From contig BSWB01000005.1 in NCBI GenBank assembly GCA_033239125.1, forward strand, positions 17,041,447 to 17,105,446: a stretch of 64,000 nucleotides of DNA, written 5' to 3'. Within the stretch, counting starts at the first letter, position 1. Every line of letters begins with the position of its first letter. Source of the DNA: Fagopyrum homotropicum (Eukaryota; Streptophyta; Magnoliopsida; Caryophyllales; Polygonaceae). The position numbers were made by a program, and so were the translations under genes. This document shows, one piece after another, positions 36,116-47,750 of this stretch. The notes below the pieces were generated by a model. The model was given only the letters and a program-made list of their open reading frames with translations, was not told the origin of the DNA and did no database searches.

Positions 36116-36856
36116 TGCATAAAATGTTAGTTGAATGACAATTGTGGTGTGTGTGATTTGTGTTTATAATAATAACTTGATAGGACGACTATTACTATTA
36201 TTTAAGGTCCAAGTGTATGTATAACGGGTCGTGACATCACTGCCCAGCTCTAACAGGAGACTGGGAGGTTCTCTATACCCAGACCATACAGGTACAAGGT
36301 GAGATGCATCGGATCTATTCCTGATGGTTACACAGGGGCGGAGGCGAGGTTTTGGAATCCCTCGTGTCACAAAATAAGTATCATTAGTAAGGGTGAATGA
36401 CCTAAGTAAAGATAATAAATGAATTGTTTGAAAGCATGATGAGTGTTTACTTTTGCTATGATGTGTGTGTGCTAGTCTCATTTGTCTAATGTTTAGAGAG
36501 CTAGCTAACGGTTGTTCTGTTATGTTGTTTAGATTTACCGCAGGTTAGAGCAGCAACTAAGTGATACGGAAGTAGTGGTCAGCCGGGTCTCCGTACTCCT
36601 TAGAGTGGGGTTCGGTGTTTGCTTTGTTGTTTCTTTCTTCGTTTTAAGACAGTAGACCTTTACGTTGTTTATGTATTGTGGGTTGTTAGACGTTGTTGCA
36701 TTCAACTCATTAAAATGCTATTTTTATGAATTTCGGTTTTTCTTATTTGTGTCTTGTTGCAAGATCCTAGTAAAATTTTTTGTCAAACTAAGGTTGGGAC
36801 CCATTGTGAGGTCCTAATGAGTAATGTCCCGAATTTTGAGAATTCGGGGTGTTACA
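36116..36856 (+). repeat. Element B' 5' LTR, 5'-truncated
   Basis: Only the last 0.74 kb of the LTR remains (the region from just after the GTAAGTC hairpin to GTTACA at 36852-36856); about 1.86 kb is missing compared with 42094-44691. The PBS that follows (36860-36871) reads TGGTTCCAGAGC, with two changes from the tRNA-iMet complement. Confidence 0.8.
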
Positions 36857-37069
36857 ACATGGTTCCAGAGCTCTAGGTTGGCAACAATGGCACTTGAAAT
36901 CTTCTAAAAGACCGAATAAGTACATGAGCAGAACCTGAAAAGGGATGTGAGTTTTAAAAAGGACTTTTGGTTTTCAAATGCATGCATAGTCTAGTTGGGA
37001 ATAGAAAAGTATGGCTAACCACCACTACTACCGCGGATCCTAGTATGCTTAGTATGGACTTTAGGTTTT

Positions 37070-38340
37070 ACTTTAGTTGGAATTTTCAGCTGGACAGTGT
37101 AGGGGCGATGGGACTCTTGTAGTTAGAGGACGCGGCCGTGGAGGTAGACCTCAATTGGCCCGAGGTCGAGGTCGAGATCCTCGAGAGGATCCATCAACAG
37201 TGATCATGCCAGATGCTGGAGTGGAGGAGGTGGCTGAGAGTGTGGTTCCCGAGGTCGAGAATGACACCGCTGCTAGGTCTAGAGCACAGGGAGCACGTTC
37301 GACTGAGTCAGGACGCGTTTCTATTGGAGCATGTGAGTATAGAGAGTACAGAGCATACGTCTAGCGTATGGAGGAAGCTGCTAGGGCAAAGAGACTTAAC
37401 CAGGTACCACCAATACCGGCTAGGTCAATTCAGGTGACACAAAGAGTGACTTAGGTGCCGGTTGTACCCGAGAGTAGAGTTGAGGCTGATGAAGCTCCTA
37501 CTGGGTCTAGAGCCCCGACACCGGATGAGTGGTTGAAGGCTTTCAACTCCTAGAAAGTTCCCTCATTCAATGGAGAAATAGGGTTGGAGGTGGAGCATTG
37601 GATAGGACACGTAGAGACTACACTATAGGCGATACGTTGCCCAGAGGATCGACAGCTGGGAGTAGATGAGGAGTATTGTTAGAGAGAGGTACTACCCTAC
37701 CTCATTGAGGAGAGAGAGGTTTCAAGACTTCATTGATGCGGGATTCGAGGATATTCCGATTGCTGAGGTAGTCAAGAAGTTTAAGAAGGAACTAACCCTA
37801 CTTGGACCAGCTGCACCTCCTGAGGAGTAGCATGTGTACCTCTTTTCACGGAGATTGAGAGAGAGCACTCGTTCTTATCTGGCAGGATTTTGTTGTTAGT
37901 CTCTATCAGACTATCATGATAGGGCTTCTGCATATGAGAGAGATAGACCCGTTCCGAAGAGAGCTGCTTAGTCAAATAGGCCGGATAAGCGGCAGAGGAC
38001 AGGATATGCTAGGTGCAGTATGGGAGTAGCTGGTTTTGGACGGGGACAGACTCAGGGACGACATAGTCACACCGCTACTGGTCAGACTTCAACTGGGGGT
38101 TCACAGTGTCATAACTGTAGTGGTTATGGACACATCCGATCGAATTGCACGAAGCCTTAGTGACCTGCTTCCAGTGCGGCAAGGTTGGACATAGAGCTGT
38201 ATTTTGCCGCCAGGGCAAGGCTCCATCTCAACAGGGTTCTTCCCCTACAGGTCTATCAGGGGGTGTACAGAGACAGCCACAATACCGAGCTCCGAGTCAG
38301 CAGCAGCAGTACCGAGCTCCAAGTCAGCAACAGCCTTAAA
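37070..38340 (+). pseudogene. gag of B' (decayed)
   Basis: An Arg/Gly-rich N-terminal stretch (VRGRGRGGRPQLARGRGRD), an acidic linker, a capsid-like region (DEWLKAFN, HWIGHVE, ESTRSYLAGF) and two CCHC zinc knuckles: CHNCSGYGHIRSNC (about 38108-38149) and CFQCGKVGHRAVFC (about 38166-38207). It is followed by Gln-rich repeats (QYRAPSQQQ). The original ATG region seen in B'' (44958) is deleted, about 75 bp of the capsid region is missing relative to B'', and a one-base deletion near 38155 shifts the frame between the two knuckles. Stops include those at about 37362 and 37551. Confidence 0.8.
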
Positions 38341-38419
38341 GAGCTCTAGGATATCCTCCCTCACAGAGTTCCATGCAGGGATCCGGTCGGGGTTGGGGAC
38401 CTGGTAGTATAGCTGATAC

Positions 38420-38695
38420 TAGAGGAGCCCCGGCAAGGGTGTTTGAGTTGACGAGTGCTGATCAGCCAGAGGCACCTACGGCCACAAGTACGATCCGGAT
38501 CCGTGACTTACCCGTACGAGTTTTGTTTGATACGGGTGCTACGCACTCCTTTATATCTGATGCATGCGTAGATAGGTTTTCCTTAGCTACTGTAGAGGGG
38601 ATACCATTTATGATAGGATTACTTGATGAGAGTAAGTTCAGAGGGACCCGGGAGATCTATGACTGTCCCATTCCTTTAGGAGATCGAGATTAGCT
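38420..38695 (+). pseudogene. Aspartic protease domain of B'
   Basis: LFDTGATHSFIS carries the catalytic DTG of retroelement proteases, followed by a conserved V/I-rich fold and a GDRD segment. Stops follow at 38693 and about 38769, before the linker to RT. Confidence 0.85.
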
Positions 38696-38930
38696 GGTAA
38701 ATTTTCTAGTCATGCCCTTAGCACTTGAGGATGTGATTTTGGGGATAGACTGGATGAAGAAACATGGATAAGTCTTAGACATTGGTAGGAGGACAGTGAC
38801 TGTTTCTATTGAGGAGGGTCACAGAGTGATATTTCGAGGTTGGGACCTTGGAAAGTCCGGCACAGTTATCAGCGCAGTGAGAGCAGCGAGACTGATAGCA
38901 CAGGGTTGCGAGGCCTTTTAGTGTTTTGCC

Positions 38931-39900
38931 ATGAAGGAACACAAGAACCTGATAGTAGAAGAGATACCAGTTGTATGCGAGTTTGTAGAGGTATTCAATG
39001 ACGACCTGCCAGGAATACCCCCACAAAGGAGCGTTGATTTCAGCATTGATTTAGAGCCAGCCACGAGACCGATCTCGAAGGCCCCGTACCGTATGGCACC
39101 GATAGAGCTGCTTGAGTTGAAGAAGCAGTTAGAGGAGTTAGCAGAGAAGGGCTTCATACGCCCTAGTGTGTCTCCCTGGGGCGCGCCAGTATTATTTGTG
39201 AGGAAAAAGGATGGATCGATGAGGCTATACATAGACTAAAGAGAGTTGAACAAAGTCACAATAAAGAACAAGTATCCACTGCCGCGCATAGATGATCTGT
39301 TGACCAGTTTCATGGATCGTGTGTGTTTTCGAGGATAGACTTGAGGTCAGGTTACCACCAGCTGAGGGTGAGAGATCAGGACATACCTAAGACAACATTC
39401 CGGACTAGGTATGGTCATTATGAGTTTGTAGTGATGCCATTTGGACCCACTAATGCGCCAACAGTATTCATGGAGTTGATGAACTGGATATTCATCGACT
39501 TTTTAGACCAGTTTGTAGTGGTCTTGATTGACGACATCCTAGTTTACTCTAGGAGTCGAGAGGAGCATGCCGGGCACTTGAGGACAATATTAAAGATTTT
39601 GCAGGATAGCCAGGTTTATGCCAAGCTATCCAAGTGTGAGTTTTGGATGTCAGAGTTGCTTTCCTAGGCCATGTAGTGACTGTTGAGGGGATTAAGGTCG
39701 ATCCGGCGAAGAATGAGTCAGTGTCTTCTTGGCAACCTCCGAAGAATGTTAAGAAGGTTCACAGCTTTCTAGGTTTGGCAGGTTACTACCGCCGGTTTGT
39801 GGAAGGGTTTTCCCTAATTGCCCGACCACTTACCTATCTTCTGAGGAAGACTACTCGGTTCGTCTGGTCTGAGCCGTGTCAGTAGAGTTTTGAGGAGCTA
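38931..39900 (+). pseudogene. Reverse transcriptase of B' (decayed)
   Basis: Recognisable blocks in order: PISKAPYRMAP, KGFIRPSVSPWGAPVLFVRKKDG, a stop at 39238 in the IDYREL block, FSRIDLRSGYHQLRV, TRYGHYEFVVMPFG(P)TNAP and the catalytic box as LIDDILVYS (about 39525-39551; family form F/YxDD). A frameshift near 39660 separates the SFLGLAGYYRRFVEGF linker (39760-39830), which is in another frame and ends at a stop at 39883. Confidence 0.9.
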
Positions 39901-40320
39901 AAGAGGAGATTGACGTCTACTCTGATTTTATCATAGCCTGAGGGTACATATGACTTTGTGGTATACAATGACGCGTCCAAGCTAGGCTTGGGTTGTGTTT
40001 TGATGTAGAGGGGTAATGTCACAGCTTATGCGTCTCGACAGTTGAAGACGTATGAGGAGAACTACCCCACACATGATCAAGAGTTAGCTATAGTAGTCCA
40101 TGCTCTTAAGATCTGGCGTCACTATCTCTATGGGGCGACATGTCACATCTTCACAAACATAAGAGTCTGAAGTATATATTCACTCAACGGGAGTTGAATA
40201 ACCGCCAGAGGCGGTGGTTAGAGTTGATCAAGGATTTCGAACTTGAGATTCTCTACCACCCTGGAAAGGCGAATGTAGTAGCTGACGCTTTGAGCCGGAA
40301 GACGCCTCGGGAGAGGGCGA
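39900..40320 (+). pseudogene. RNase H domain of B' (decayed)
   Basis: Segments DASKLGLG, AYASRQLKTYEENYPTHD-like, ELAIVVHALKIWRHYLYG and HKSLKYIFTQRELNNRQRRW mark the gypsy RNase H, ending GKANVVADALSR. Stops at about 39934 and 40006 are TAG in place of CAG. The first catalytic Asp and the central Glu are visible. Confidence 0.85.
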
Positions 40321-40469
40321 TAGCCCGGTTGACGGTAAAACCACAGTTGCAGAGAGATTTGGCTTGGTTAGAGGTAGAGATTCAGTTTCCAGATACAGCT
40401 CGTCAGTTGGCTACTTTGGAGTTACTTCTTGATTTGTTGGGTGTGATCTGACAGAAGCAGGAGACTTGC

Positions 40470-41860
40470 CCGGCTTTGACCAGGATCCGAGACAGGATGT
40501 CTCGAGATGAGGCACCACAATTCAATATTGGTGCTGATGGAGTGATGAGACGTCAGGACCGCGTTTGTATGCCATCAGACAGTGAGTTGAGACAGAGGAT
40601 ACTAGCTGAGGCTCATGCTACCCCATACTCAGTACATCCTAGAGTGAGTAAGATGTATAAGGATGTGAGACGGTGCTTCTAGTGGGGTGGTTTGAAGCCC
40701 GACGTGGCTCGGTATGTAGCTCAGTGTGCGACCTGTCAACAGGTCAAGAATGAGCATCGTAGGTCTGGAGGAGAGCTCCACCCACTACCAGTACCACAAT
40801 GGAAGTGGGAGGATATATCGATGGATTTTGTCACGGGATTGAGACTCAACAGAGGTTTTGATGCTATTTGGGTGGTAGTGGACCGCCTGACGAAGACCAC
40901 ACGTTTCATTCCGATTAAGGAAATGTGGCCGGTAAGTCGTCTAGCTGAGGAGTTCACCAGACACATTGTGAGAGTCCATGGAGTACCGAGGACTATCGTC
41001 TCCGACAGGGATGGACGTTTCACCTCGAGATTTTGGCAGCAGGTACATACGTTTTTGGGGACGAGTCTCCACTTTACCACTGCTTATCACCCACAGACCG
41101 ACGGTTAGTTTGAGAGGACTATCTAGACGTTATAGAACATGTTGCGGGCCTGTGTACTGGATTGGGGGGAGATATGGCCAGATCACCTTCCACTTGTAGA
41201 GTTTTCGTATAATAACAGTTGACACGCGTCTATTGGGATGGCCCCTTATGAGACTTTGGACGGGAAGAAATGTCGCACGCCATTGTGCTGGGATGAGCCT
41301 AGTAGAGATGATGGAGTAGCTCCAAATCAAATACAGGATGACATAGCTCGGATTGCCCTAGTCCGAGAGCAGATGTTAGCATCTCAAAGTCGTCAAAAAT
41401 CCTACGCCGACAAAAGGCGTCGACCTTTGGAGTTTAGAGTGGGTGCACAGGTGTGGTAGAGAGTGTTACCAACGAGAGGCGTCCTGCGTTTCGGCATTAA
41501 GGGGAAGCTGAGTCCCCGATATATCAGACCTTTTGAGATCTTGGAGAGAGTTTGAGAGGTTGCCTACCGTTTAGCACTACCGCCAAGACTAGAGGGTATC
41601 CATCCGGTCTTCCATGTATCTCAGCTGAGAGAGTACATCCCACACCCGAGACACGTAATTAGCCATGAGGATCTGATAGTTGAGCCCGACCATACATTTG
41701 TGGAGTACCCAGTAGTTGTCCTCGAGCGCAGTACTAGACGTCTGCGGTCCAAGGAGATACCGATGTTGAGGATCCAGTGGTCTAGACGAGGAGTCGAGGA
41801 GGCCACTTGGGAGACAAAGGAGAGCATTAGACTTAGTTAGCCCGAGTTCTTTGCAGAGTT
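40470..41860 (+). pseudogene. Integrase with chromodomain-like tail of B' (decayed)
   Basis: HHCC zinc finger (HATPYSVHP... CATCQQVK), core D,D,E region with MDFVTGL and VSDRDGRFTSRFW, then a stop at 41107 right after HPQTDG, near the catalytic Glu. Downstream the frame continues with a GMAPYETLDGKKCRTPLCW block and HPVFHVSQLREYI, and ends in a chromodomain-like ERSTRRLRSKEIPMLRIQW... ATWE segment (about 41725-41810). Further stops lie at about 41122, 41132, 41457 and 41840. Confidence 0.9.
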
Positions 41861-42076
41861 AACCGCTACTTCTGTACCGACGGGTTAGTACTCGGATGTT
41901 GTGTTGTTGGACTTTTCATGTTTTAGTTGTATTGAGTGATTTTGTTTCCTTTAATGTGTGCCTGATTATGATGATTGAGTAGTTGCATGGCAGAAAACGA
42001 AATTTTAATGAAACCAAGATATACAACAAAATTTGTTTTATTAGATACATTATTCTATGTTTCGGGACAAAACTTA

Positions 42077-42093
42077 TTTTAAGGGGGCACTGA
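42077..42093 (+). promoter_or_regulatory. Polypurine tract of B'
   Basis: A TTTTAAGGGGGCACTGA run directly before the 3' LTR at 42094, preceded by TTTCGGGACAAAACTT as in group A. Confidence 0.8.
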
Positions 42094-44691
42094 TGTAATA
42101 CCCGGAAAATTTTATTTTCCTTTTTATACCCGATCAAATCGGATCCCGATCTGCCAACCTTTATTCTTCTTAAATAAAATAAAACAATTTTAAATTCTAT
42201 CATTTTATGTGACCTTGATTCACATAAAATGATAATTAGGTAACCCGTATAATAATTCCGTACATTTTTTTGAAAACCGAAGAGCGGTTCCATGCGAGTA
42301 ACGATTTATTTTTCAGTCCATCCTCTAACGGGATGAGTGGGCCCATCGGAGTTGGCCCACTAATTAACCAGCTGGCCCAAATGTAACCCTAAACCCTAAT
42401 TAACTGTAACCTAATCTAATCAGCTTCCCTAATCCTCATCTAAACGGCAAACCTTACGCTTCTACCTTCTGCATCCCTCTGTGAGATTGACATAGCAGCA
42501 ACAACTCCCTGCGCCTGAAACGAACTGAAGACGCCCGACCAACGACCGCCCCACACGATCTCTCTCTGCACCGGACCTTGCCCCGTCTACGTCGGCCAGG
42601 TGAGTACCGGCTTTACCTCTCTTCCTCCTGAGTTAGTGAACGTCGTTGACAACCTTCCTGCTACACAGTGAAGAGAACCGTCCATCGCCGGCCCACCATA
42701 GAGGAGCGGTGATGTCGTTGCTGGAGTCGTGCATCAGGTGAGCAACGTTGTTCCGTTATCCCTTCTGCTCCTCTACTTCCCTGCACATATCTAACCACCT
42801 AGCCTCGCTCCACCATCAGAGACCAACCGCTGTTGCCATCCCCAAGCCCAGTCCGGCACGCGAGCCTCACTCTAGTCCGTTAGGGAGGGCTGTCACGGAT
42901 CCTAACCGAAGCAGATTAGTGGGTGAGTCCTCTGCAATGTTGTCTCCTTCTTCTTGTTACTGTTTAAGAGTTTCTGCAACATAAGGGTTATATTATAGGC
43001 TAAGTTAGGAGTTGGGTTAGGAGAGAAGAGTAACATGTCCTTTGTTGGTAGTATGGTGAAGGAGTAGAGAGTGGATAGGTTGTGTGTATGTATCTTGTGT
43101 CTCTTGTTCTTGTTCTAAATAGGATCTTCAAGTTATAGTAAGGGAAAAAGGGTTGTTGTCTTAAAAACTGGATTTTAAGATCCAAAACCAACCCAGAATT
43201 TTCCAATATTTATGAGCTGAAACTTCTGACTTTGAACCCGTAATTGGATAACTTAGATCGAACATCCACATTTGCATTGTTGATATACTGTAGAGAGAAA
43301 TATGAAGTTTACTATATTAAATTTTGGGAGAAAGTTAACGGTCGGATTAGAACTTATAAGGACTCAAAGTAGGACATATGAGCTATTTTTATAGCAGAGG
43401 AAAATTGACTAAGTATGGGAAATTTCAGCTTTTATCCCTACTTTGGAGATTTATGGGAGAATTATGGTTTAGTATTTTTGAGAGATCTTTACCCCTATGT
43501 TTAGTATGTATATCATAGAGGATCTAGCATTTTATGTCGGAATTTTTATATCTTTATCCAAGCCTTATATATTAACCCAAAGTCGGACCTTAACGACTTT
43601 TTGTACAAACTAAGAATATTGGGTAACTCTTATAAATCCTTACTAAACTTTTCAATGAGAACTAGAGTAGGTACATAGGTTCTAGAAGAGAATATTAGAA
43701 CTAAATGACAGACTTTTCGGAGTTTCGAGATTAGGGGCAAAATAGTCTTTTTAACTTAAGAGAACCTTTTATCCGTATTTTCTCTTACTGAGACTTTACA
43801 ACTTTGAAGTTATAATTTCTAAGAGAATGGGACGTGATTGTGATTTACATGCCTTGTTGACAGGCGTTTGAGTTACCACGAGTACAGACCGAGTTGAGAT
43901 TTGAGAGAGTGTGATTTGATTCAGGTAAGTCCTTGCGACTTACTTAGCTAGTTTATGGATGTTAGTTGAATAACAATAGTGGTGTGTGTGATTTGTGTTT
44001 ATAATAATAACTTGATAGGACGACTGTTATTATTATTTAAGGCCCAAGTGTATGTATAACGGGCTGTGACATCACTACCCAGCTCTGACAGGAGACTGGG
44101 AAGTTCTCTATGCCCAGACCATACAGGTACAAGGTGAGATGCATCGGATCCATTCCTAATGGTTACACGGGAGCAGAGGCGAGGTTGGGAATCCCTCGTG
44201 TCACAAAATAAGTATCATTAGTAAGGGTGAATGACCTAAGTAAAGATAATAAATGAATTGTTTGAAAGCATGATGAATGTTTACTTTTTCTATGATGTGT
44301 GTGTGTGCTATTCTCATTTGTCTAATGTTTAGATAGCTAGATAACGGTTGTTCTGTTATGTTGTTTAGATTTACCGCAGGTTAGAGCAGCAGCTGAGTGA
44401 TCCGAAAGTAGTGGTCAGCCGGGTCTCCGTACTCCTTATAGTGGGGTTAGGTGTTTGCTTTGTTGTTTCTTTCTTCGTTTTAAGACAATAGACCTTTACG
44501 TTGTTTATGTATTGTGGGCTGTTAGACGTTGTTGCATTCATCTCTTTAAAATACTATTTTTATGAATTTCGGTTTTTCTTATTTCTGTCTCGTTGCAAGA
44601 TCCTAGTAAAATTGTTGTCAAACTAAGGTCGGGACCAGTTGTGAGGTCCTAACGAATAATGTCCCGAGTTCTGAGAATTCAGGGTGTTACA
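42094..44691 (+). repeat. Group B LTR shared by B' and B''
   Basis: 2598 bp, TGTAATACCCGG to GTTACA. It serves as 3' LTR for B' and is followed at once by a PBS (44695-44706, perfect TGGTATCAGAGC) and a second gag (B''), so it is also a 5' LTR. It contains the terminal hairpin (42198-42234), a GC-rich block (42460-42960) with three GTGAG donor-like sites (42600, 42738, 42923), the GTAAGTC hairpin (43925-43943) and the GTGACATCAC core (about 44066). Confidence 0.85.
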
Positions 44692-45009
44692 TCATGGTAT
44701 CAGAGCTCTAGGTTGACAACAATGGCACTTGAAATCTTCTGAAAGACCGAATAAGTACTTTAGAAGAACCCGAAAAGGGATCTGAGTTTTAAAAAGGACT
44801 TTTGATTTTCAAATGCATTCAGAGTCTGGTTGGGAATAGAAAAGTACGGTTGACCACCACTACTACCGCGAATCTCAGTATGCTTAGTATGGACTTTAGG
44901 TTTTACTTTAGTTGGACTCTTTAGCTAGATTATAAGTATAGTTGTTATCACTCGCAGATGCCACGTACTTGGGCTACGCTAGCTACTGGTCGAGGTAGAG
45001 GTCGTCCAC
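44692..45009 (+). mobile_element. Element B'' leader and gag start, interrupted by element C
   Basis: PBS, conserved leader, then gag ATG at 44958 with MPRTWATLATGRGRGRPL. Element C is inserted after codon 17 (TCCAC at 45005-45009). Gag resumes at 53832. Confidence 0.8.
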
Positions 45010-46464
45010 TGACTGACGGTATTTCTATGGTCGTCTATACCCAATCAAAAGTAAATCCCGACTTAGCACTAAGAACAAGTATATTGGTTAATTAAGGGTC
45101 GAACCCAAGAGAGTTAAGGAGTTTTAGATGCGATTATCGATTAAGTAACAAGGGGGGGAGGGTTTGGTTGAATTGATGTACACAAAAACTTATGAAAACG
45201 ATTAATGCGACAAGTAAGACAATGATGGGTGAATCTACACTAGGTTGATTCTAGGCATGCAATTGCTACTTTGATGAGTTCCTTTTACAAGTTTTCAAGT
45301 AATCTCCCATCTCGATCTTATATATGTGTTGAGCCAACCGGCATCAACACAACTTAACAGGTTAGTGTTCCGTAAACCTACAAGAACAAATAACAAGTTA
45401 GCTTTCAAACAAAGACTAAGGGATATAAAGAGAAGATTAAAACCGTTAAACTTATCTTTATATTTGTGTTCCTTTTCTTTAAGTAATTACAACCCGTTAT
45501 TACTTAAAGTTGCTACTAGATTAAAGACCCGAACGCGGAACCTATTAATCCTAGTTATTTGCATGCACTTTAGAACCTAAGGTGATCAATCTCTAGTAAT
45601 AGTAAACATGCAATTAGACAATGGAGATCAAGAAAACACAAAGCATTACTGAATAAAAACTTATATTAAAAGGAACTTACAACCAAAGTAATAACGCAAC
45701 TTCAAATCAACCGAATGTAGCAAGGGAGTTAGCAACTCATTAAAAAGGTAGCAAGATAATCTAAGTGGATAATTTAGTTGGATAACAAGATGACTCCTTC
45801 TAGCAATCAACTAAGGACTATTTATACTACAAAAGACACTAAATAGGAGTAAATGGCCTGCCTAAAACAGCCACCTTTAATGCCATAAAGGTGGTGTAAA
45901 CGGCCGGAGTAAAGCTTTTGACGTTAAACCGCAGGGGCGGCCTTCAGTTCTGCAGGGGCGGTGAAGGCAAAAACGCTTGATCTTCTTCATGGAGGCAGGG
46001 GCGGCTAGGCAACTCCGCTGGGCAGATCTTCAATGCTCTTCAACCATCTGACCCTTCGACTTCTTGACATTTTTGATGCCAAGCCGCCGGGGCGTCCCTA
46101 TGTCAACGCAGCGGCGGTGACACAACCTCTTCGTCTTCCAGCTCCCAGGTTGAGGCGCAGGCAGGGGCGCCAAGGAGTGGCGCAGGGGCGGTGACACACT
46201 TCATGACCGGCGCTGGCGAAGGCGCAGGGAGCGCTCCGGAGTAAGGTGTCACCCGCAGGGGCGGTGACAAGGCTCCGTTGGGGCGGTGAGGCAACATAAG
46301 CTTTGCTTCGTGAACGATCTTCACTCCTAAGTGCTTATAACTCCTTCCTTAGCTTCTTTTAGTCTTCTTCTTCTGGACCAAGGAGTTAGTAGCATAAACC
46401 GACACAAATGCAATAAAAAGACTCTAAAAACTATCCCAAATGATTGTGATTCCATCACCTATCA
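45010..46464 (-). repeat. 3' LTR of element C
   Basis: 1455 bp, TGACTGACGG to CTATCA on the plus strand. It carries many copies of a CAGGGGCGG motif at 45930-46290. Compared with the 5' LTR it has about seven substitutions in the first 140 bp and lacks a roughly 60-bp segment (about 53466-53530), so C is not a very recent insertion. The 84-codon ORF on the plus strand (45326) recurs in the other LTR only because the LTRs are copies. Confidence 0.9.
45930..46290 (-). repeat. CAGGGGCGG hairpin motif array in C 3' LTR
   Basis: Repeated (G)CAGGGGCGG, several times flanked by matching arms: GCCTTCA (45940-45946) with TGAAGGC (45962-45968), and TGTCACC (46247-46253) with GGTGACA (46263-46269). The same array is in the 5' LTR (53230-53660) and in the interior (50200-50870). 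Confidence 0.75.
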
Positions 46465-46478
46465 AACTCCCCCATACT
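46465..46478 (-). promoter_or_regulatory. Polypurine tract of element C
   Basis: On the minus strand AGTATGGGGGAGTT immediately precedes the 3' LTR start (TGATAGG at 46464). Element D has the closely similar AGTATGGGGTATTT in the same place. Confidence 0.8.
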
Positions 46479-47123
46479 TAGACCTTTTACTCGTCCCGAG
46501 TAAAACAAAAGACAACAATTAGACTCAAAGGTCTCAGGAGGCATGGGTAAGCAAGAAAGACAATGAAAACAAGAGAAAAGCCAAGAGAGAAAGAAGGAAA
46601 AGAAAGGAAATGTGAGAAAAAAGGGAGAAACTACCATCCTTATTGCTCCAAGAGTGGCCTACCCGGACAACCTCCTTATGACTCCCCTTTTTAGGTCGCC
46701 AAACGCCGGAAGGGAAACCTACACTCGGTGTTGCTCATTTTGCGAAGGCGCCCTTTCGGGTTTTCACCTTGCCACTCTTCTTCTTTTGATGATTTCACTT
46801 TAACTCACATCCTTCAAGTCCAATTTTGCACCAACCTTAGGTTGGTCGTACTACCTTCTTTTTGCCTAAACCTCCCTTTCAGGTTTTCGGTTTATCCAAC
46901 GTTTTTTCATGCCTTTATCATTTCCTTTGGCTTTTTTTTTTGTTTTTTTTTGTGAATTTCAATCTGAATTCAAATGCAAGACAACTTAAAACAAAACAAC
47001 TCAAAAAATCAAATGAACTGTACAAGCAATGATATGTCCCTCCACCATACTTGAAGTACACTTTGTCCTCAAAGTGGAAATGAGGCAAAGATAAATGTGG
47101 GAAAAGGGAAAGAAATGTACCTC
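46479..47123 (-). other. Non-coding 3' region of element C
   Basis: About 650 bp between the end of ORF-1 and the polypurine tract. It contains T-rich and A-rich runs on the plus strand (46930-46950) and no convincing frame. Confidence 0.6.
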
Positions 47124-47745
47124 TCAGTGGGATGGTCCGGATGGACCACCTGGACCCTCCTCCGGGTCGTAAGGAAAATGGGGGAAGAAGTGCTCCTGCC
47201 GGCGGTACAGCGTATCAATGCGGTCCTCTTGAGCCTCTATCCTCTCTCTAAATGAAGTCTCATAGCTAGCTTGCCAAGCCAGCTGCTGAGTCTTCAACTG
47301 CTGCTGATGAGCCGCCTGCCAAGCATTTTGACGGCCGTCGAAGTGAGTGGTCATGGAGGAGGCGAAGCTGGACTACCACGCCTGCTGCTGCTCAAGAATG
47401 GACTGCTAGTACTCGGTCTTCCATGCCTGGTGCTGTGTAGTTAGGGCTGCCATTTGAGCCTGCAAACTCTCCATGGCCTGACTGTCGTGTGTTACAGTCG
47501 GCATCTCCTCAATAGTAGCGGGGGCCCGGCTAGAGCCTGCTGCGCATCTCCCAACAATATCCTCTTGAGGCCGTCTCGGAGGAATTGGGTCAGCTGGTAC
47601 GTACAAATCGGAGAGCTCGTCTCCCAATGGAAGTCGTTGGGGTAGGTATATGATGTGACTCCCATCTGCTAAAGAGAGCCAAAAGCGGTGCTCCCCGTCT
47701 CTCCTGAGGTGCTTGCACCTCCTCAACATACCCTCCGTATATAGT
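47124..47745 (-). pseudogene. ORF-1 of element C, C-terminal part
   Basis: Two frames on the minus strand (47759-47406 and 47354-47124), separated by a stop, form the end of the Athila ORF-1 product after the solo LTR. The protein is Gln/Ala/Trp-rich (QAAHQQQLKTQQLAW) with a predicted coiled-coil flavour and ends PEEGPGGPSGPSH. Element D's C-terminal ORF-1 frame has a similarly low-complexity Pro/Trp-rich character. Confidence 0.65.
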
Positions 47746-47750
47746 GGGGT

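Larger units (their letters stand above)
36857..42093 (+). mobile_element. Interior of B': decayed Ty3/gypsy chromovirus gag-pol
   Basis: Full gag-protease-RT-RNase H-integrase order, ending in a purine tract (42077-42093) before the 3' LTR. The integrase tail carries a chromodomain-like end (IQWSRRGVEEATWE), which, with 2.6-kb LTRs and tRNA-iMet PBS, suggests the Tekay clade. At least a dozen in-frame stops and a few frameshifts make it non-functional. Many stops are TAG where the family has CAG. Domain entries follow. Confidence 0.85.

Noticed and set aside
40736..41080. 114-codon minus-strand ORF
   Set aside because: Antisense shadow of B' integrase.
45326..45580. 84-codon plus-strand ORF repeated at 52628
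   Set aside because: Identical placement in the two LTRs of C; repetition comes from LTR duplication, and there is no family resemblance.
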